Source of the DNA: JANOAR01 sp031411235
Lineage (GTDB): Bacteria > Verrucomicrobiota > Verrucomicrobiia > Verrucomicrobiales > Verrucomicrobiaceae
Assembly (NCBI GenBank): GCA_031411235.1
Contig: JANOAR010000306.1
Coordinates: 1-50,233, forward strand
Reading direction: 5' to 3'
DNA length: 50,233 nucleotides
The notes below the pieces were generated by a model. The model made no database searches. It was given only the letters and a program-made list of their open reading frames with translations, and was not told the origin of the DNA. Below are positions 48,069 to 50,233 of this stretch, piece by piece. Each line of letters starts with the position of its first letter. The first letter of the stretch is position 1. The translations under genes were made by a program, and so were the position numbers.

Positions 48069-48724
48069 TGAACCCGCAAACCATGACGACAAACACGCTT
48101 CAAATGCCGATCCCCTTCGCCGTCCTTCGCGACAATAAATCTGCGAATGTGACGCTGGAGTTTGCCGACAATGCCGACGTCCTCTCCACGACGAGATGGC
48201 GTGTGCCGCATGAACTCAATAACGATCTAACAATGCAAACCAGGGCAGCAGACGCTCGCGAGTTTGCCCAACTCGCAGCCAAGCGTTGGCGGCACTACCG
48301 CGATACAGCCACAGCCGCACGCAGTCTGCCTGAACTCCAGAGCATGATCGACATGGATTCTCAGGGTGAGTTCTGCTTCCATCTCAAAGTCACAGCGGAT
48401 TGGTTTCCCGCCAGCCTCGGCGGTGCCATGATCCGCCGCACTTGGTGCCACCTCCTCATGATCGACTTTCTGTTCGTTCATCCACGAATCTGTGGGCGAG
48501 TCACGAAGGTGAAAGGCGTGGGCATCCAGATACTCCAGGCCACTTGTGTCATCGCCCAAGCGCTCGGATGCAAAAGAGTCTGGGGAGAAGCCACACGCGA
48601 CTCCGCTGCCTTTTACGAGCATCACCTTTCCCGACAAGTTGAGGATCAGTTCTCTGTTGAGCGACAAGAGATCGCTTCCCTCGCCGACATGCTTGACACT
48701 GAGCGTCGAAACCCTTGCCCATAA
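48068..48724 (+). CDS. GNAT-like acetyltransferase, hypothetical
   Basis: A 218-residue protein. The first 100 residues show no clear family. The second half has a GNAT pattern: LLMIDFLFVHPRIC strand, TKVKGVGIQILQATCVIAQALGCKRVWGEATRDSAAFYEHHL. 'VKGVGIQIL' fits the acetyl-CoA loop (Q/R-x-x-G-x-G/A), and the A-F-Y-x-x-x-L ending is usual for GNAT proteins. The N-terminal half (FAVLRDNKSANVTLEFADN) may be unrelated. Its start overlaps the stop of the truncated kinase (TAATG). Confidence 0.6.
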   Translation: MNPQTMTTNTLQMPIPFAVLRDNKSANVTLEFADNADVLSTTRWRVPHELNNDLTMQTRAADAREFAQLAAKRWRHYRDTATAARSLPELQSMIDMDSQGEFCFHLKVTADWFPASLGGAMIRRTWCHLLMIDFLFVHPRICGRVTKVKGVGIQILQATCVIAQALGCKRVWGEATRDSAAFYEHHLSRQVEDQFSVERQEIASLADMLDTERRNPCP

Positions 48725-48749
48725 CAGCTCAGAGAGCTACCATTCACCC

Positions 48750-49121
48750 ATGAACCATCACCCAAAGCCAGCCTCCGAGATGACTGAGGAAGAATTCGTC
48801 GCCTACCTGCAAAGGAAGTTCGCCGCCGAGGAATACTTCACTGGCGTGCTCGGTAATCGAAACAGCTTCTTCATAGCCAAGCCATTACCACGGCGGAAAT
48901 TAGCAGCAAAAAAACCGCGAAAGCCACGGCCTGATCGCCCTTCTGAGTTGCGCCAGTCACGACCAGAAGCATCATCCAACCATGAGTGCTGCCGCCGCAA
49001 AAGAGATTGCCACCTTGATTCCAAAGCTTCGCCCAGACGAACGCGCCGCGATATCGTTCGATACTTGATGAGGTGGACTACCATCAATGGCGCGAGGATA
49101 CGACCAATTTTCGCCAATTGA
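48750..49121 (+). CDS. Small basic hypothetical protein
   Basis: The frame encodes 123 residues: an acidic-helical start (PASEMTEEEFVAYLQRKFAAEEYF), then a basic tail (KPLPRRKLAAKKPRKPRPDRPSELR). After about residue 75 the sequence becomes low-complexity and overlaps the start at 48982 of the next feature in another frame. So the true protein may end earlier through a frameshift. The first part could be an antitoxin-like helix. No family is recognised. Confidence 0.4.
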   Translation: MNHHPKPASEMTEEEFVAYLQRKFAAEEYFTGVLGNRNSFFIAKPLPRRKLAAKKPRKPRPDRPSELRQSRPEASSNHECCRRKRDCHLDSKASPRRTRRDIVRYLMRWTTINGARIRPIFAN

Positions 49122-49183
49122 TGCGAGGCAAGGCCAAGGATGCACGCCCAGCAAGCACCGTGGTCAGTAACATGCGCCGATGA
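48982..49183 (+). pseudogene. Frameshifted small antitoxin-like remnant
   Basis: The first frame, MSAAAAKEIATLIPKLRPDE and RAAISFDT, stops at 49066. In the +1 frame LDEVDYHQWREDTTNFRQLM then RGKAKDARPASTVVSNMRR continues to a TGA (49181-49183) that overlaps an ATG. The helical start, an acidic region and the ATGA overlap with another small frame are what a toxin-antitoxin antitoxin gene shows. The frameshift and family are inferred; no close match is known to me. Confidence 0.4.
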
Positions 49184-49260
49184 AACGCCTCCTCGATGCC
49201 TGTATTTTTGTGGCGGAGCAAATCGAAGGCCAAGGCTCTTTGGATTACCAGCGCTCGTAA
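49180..49260 (+). pseudogene. Possible toxin remnant, PIN-like start
   Basis: The frame begins at the ATGA overlap and gives 26 residues, MKRLLDACIFVAEQIEGQGS and LDYQRS. 'MKRLLDACIFV' resembles the first strand of PIN-domain toxins (M-x-x-L-L-D-T/A-x-V-F-V). The gene ends at 49260, far short of 130 residues. With the frame before it, it forms a decayed toxin-antitoxin pair. The pattern match is short, so confidence is low. Confidence 0.35.
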
Positions 49261-49264
49261 ATTT

Positions 49265-49276
49265 TCACAATTGTGA
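49265..49276. promoter_or_regulatory. Palindrome TCACAATTGTGA, likely regulator site B
   Basis: A perfect 12-base palindrome lies between the toxin remnant and the XRE gene stop. It differs by one base from the site at 49597-49608. Its place downstream of the regulator gene would fit a second operator or a remnant. Confidence 0.5.
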
Positions 49277-49294
49277 TTTAAAGCCTCCCCAAGT

Positions 49295-49567
49295 TCATTT
49301 GATCCCGGCTCGCTGCTCCGCCTCGGCTACCAGCTCCGAGAGCTTTCGTCCCATGCCGTGAGCCATGCGGAAGTACACGTCGATAGAGGGCGTGCGCATC
49401 TGCTTTTCGACGTAGCCGATCATCTGGCAGCTCAAGCCAGCAGCCTGGGCTTCCTTGTTCTGGGAGAGCCCCTGGGCTTCACGGCAATCGCGGGCCACCT
49501 GTGCGAGTTGAGCGCACAGTTTTTCGCTAGCGGCGATGGCACGATGTTTGGGCACTGGGGCCAGCAT
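49295..49567 (-). CDS. XRE-family HTH regulator
   Basis: A 90-residue Cro/CI-type regulator. The HTH lies at about residues 18-75: LCAQLAQVARDCREAQGLSQNKEAQAAGLSCQMIGYVEKQMRTPSIDVYFRMAHGMG (described in parts), followed by RKLSELVAEAEQ. The 'LSQxxxAxxAGLSxxxIxxxE' turn is complete. It faces a DNA methyltransferase gene divergently across 160 bases, with a palindromic site 30 bases upstream of its own start. This resembles controller proteins of restriction-modification systems. Confidence 0.85.
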   Translation of the reverse strand: MLAPVPKHRAIAASEKLCAQLAQVARDCREAQGLSQNKEAQAAGLSCQMIGYVEKQMRTPSIDVYFRMAHGMGRKLSELVAEAEQRAGIK

Positions 49568-49596
49568 TCAAGTCCCAACCGTGCATCAGCGGCATC

Positions 49597-49608
49597 TCAC
49601 AGTTGTGA
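49597..49608. promoter_or_regulatory. Palindrome TCACAGTTGTGA, likely regulator site A
   Basis: TCAC-AGTT-GTGA with extended arms (ATCTCAC/GTGAGAT, 49594-49611) sits between the XRE start (49567) and the methyltransferase start (49728). One base differs from the palindrome at 49265. The shared TCACARTTGTGA form suggests binding by the XRE protein, whose gene lies between the two. Confidence 0.55.
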
Positions 49609-49727
49609 GATCGCCGCACCCATGAGGCAGGTTTAATCACTGGGGATGCCCGATCTCCACTTCCCTCAGCCTCTTCCTCACCCCGACCATGCCACATGGG
49701 GTGAAGTGTGGCGGAGGAGCGCTCCAA

Positions 49728-50213
49728 ATGAAGTGGAAGGAGGAAGTAATTGAAGTCATGCCGACACTGAACTGGATCGGCAAGGAAGCCGTCATCAATC
49801 ATCATCTGGAAGTGCCGTTTCACTTGTTAAAGGACGTGCCAGACCTCGGCTGTGGTGATCCAGGCAGCGGAAATCTCATCGTGGAAGGCGACAACCTCCT
49901 GGCGCTCAAGGCACTGCTGCCCTACTACAAGGGCAAGGTGAAGTGCATCTGCATCGACCCGCCTTACAACACCGGCGTGGATGAGCGGGACGAGAAAGGC
50001 ACGCGCACAGGGTGGATATATTCAGATAATATCAACAATCCGCTCACTCAGGCATGGCTTAACGAAGTGGTAGGAGCAGAAGCGGAGGACTTATCACGAC
50101 ACGATAAATGGCTCTGCATGATCTATCCGCGCCTGATGTTGTTGAAGGAAATGCTGAGGGACGATGGCATCATCTTTGAGATGCCACGGATATTTGGACC
50201 AAAAGTGAATTAG
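49728..50213 (+). pseudogene. DNA methyltransferase (DPPY type), truncated by frameshift or deletion
   Basis: The reading frame gives 161 residues: MKWKEEVIEVMPTLNWIGKEAV, LGCGDPGSGNLIVEGDNLLALKALLPYYKGKVKCICIDPPYNTG (motif IV, DPPY), HDKWLCMIYPRLMLLKEMLRDDGIIF, then EMPRIFGPKVN and a stop at 50211. A type III (Mod) or related adenine methyltransferase normally continues for several hundred residues after 'DDGIIF', with a different sequence. From 50177 in another frame the DNA reads TDIWTKSELVSESDIG, with a shape seen in later methyltransferase parts. An internal deletion with frameshift is inferred. The gene could continue past the window edge in that frame. Confidence 0.72.
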
Positions 50214-50233
50214 TTAGCGAGAGCGATATCGGC

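Noticed and set aside
49265..49276. CRP-type binding site
   Set aside because: The half-site TGTGA fits CRP, but the spacing is too short for a CRP site, and a near-identical copy beside the XRE gene makes an XRE operator more likely.

Overview
The window looks like chromosomal DNA of a Verrucomicrobiota bacterium, most like the Prosthecobacter/Verrucomicrobiaceae group. This is inferred from gene content. There are two DUF1501 proteins, a PSD1/DUF1549/DUF1553 cytochrome-type protein, two exported sulfatases, a Gfo/Idh/MocA oxidoreductase with a twin-arginine leader, a fused membrane/spermidine-synthase protein, and a SecG with a very long Ala/Pro tail. Base composition is GC-rich in the housekeeping genes and lower in the accessory genes. 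No rRNA, tRNA or CRISPR array was recognised.

Layout. 1-141 is the start of a dihydroxy-acid dehydratase gene running off the left edge. 142-6234 is an accessory zone: a VapBC pair, interspersed palindromic repeats, a small eRF1-like protein, a 954-residue-class NERD-nuclease/SF1-helicase fusion, and a 21-bp tandem array. 6235-11674 holds a fused spermidine-synthase-like membrane protein, a Pro/Ala-rich anchored protein, HU, a gamma-carbonic anhydrase and a bifunctional-nuclease-domain protein. 11733-15906 holds an oxidoreductase, a sulfatase and a haem-motif terpene-cyclase-like protein. 16005-21107 is the sulfate assimilation block (cysH, cysD, cysN). A 2-kb island of toxin-antitoxin genes and an Mrr-type nuclease sits between cysD and cysN. 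21202-30313 holds secG, argH, a TraB/GumN protein, a DUF1501 protein, a beta-barrel protein with a cytochrome-like lipoprotein, a second sulfatase and an exported glutamate-racemase-like protein.

30532-36599 has two PilT-type ATPases with an inverted-repeat-bounded four-helix-bundle gene between them, then a membrane-anchored protein, a GT4 glycosyltransferase and an arabinose-5-phosphate isomerase. 36647-37990 has an ArsR-like regulator, a 42-bp tandem array and a nested inverted-repeat element. 37991-47879 holds a divergent PSD1/DUF1501 pair, a UDP-galactopyranose-mutase-like flavoprotein, a homoserine-dehydrogenase-like SAF protein and ileS. 47904-50233 is a second accessory zone: a truncated Ser/Thr kinase, a GNAT-like protein, a decayed toxin-antitoxin pair, and an XRE regulator with two matching palindromes next to a broken DNA methyltransferase.

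Working together: CysD and CysN make APS from sulfate, and CysH (iron-sulfur-free type) reduces PAPS. No APS kinase is visible, so it must be encoded elsewhere. The sulfatases could feed sulfate into this route. The most interesting material is the genome-plasticity layer: several distinct inverted-repeat families, two in-register minisatellites, toxin-antitoxin decay, nuclease/helicase candidates for phage defence, and the insertion that splits the cysDN pair.
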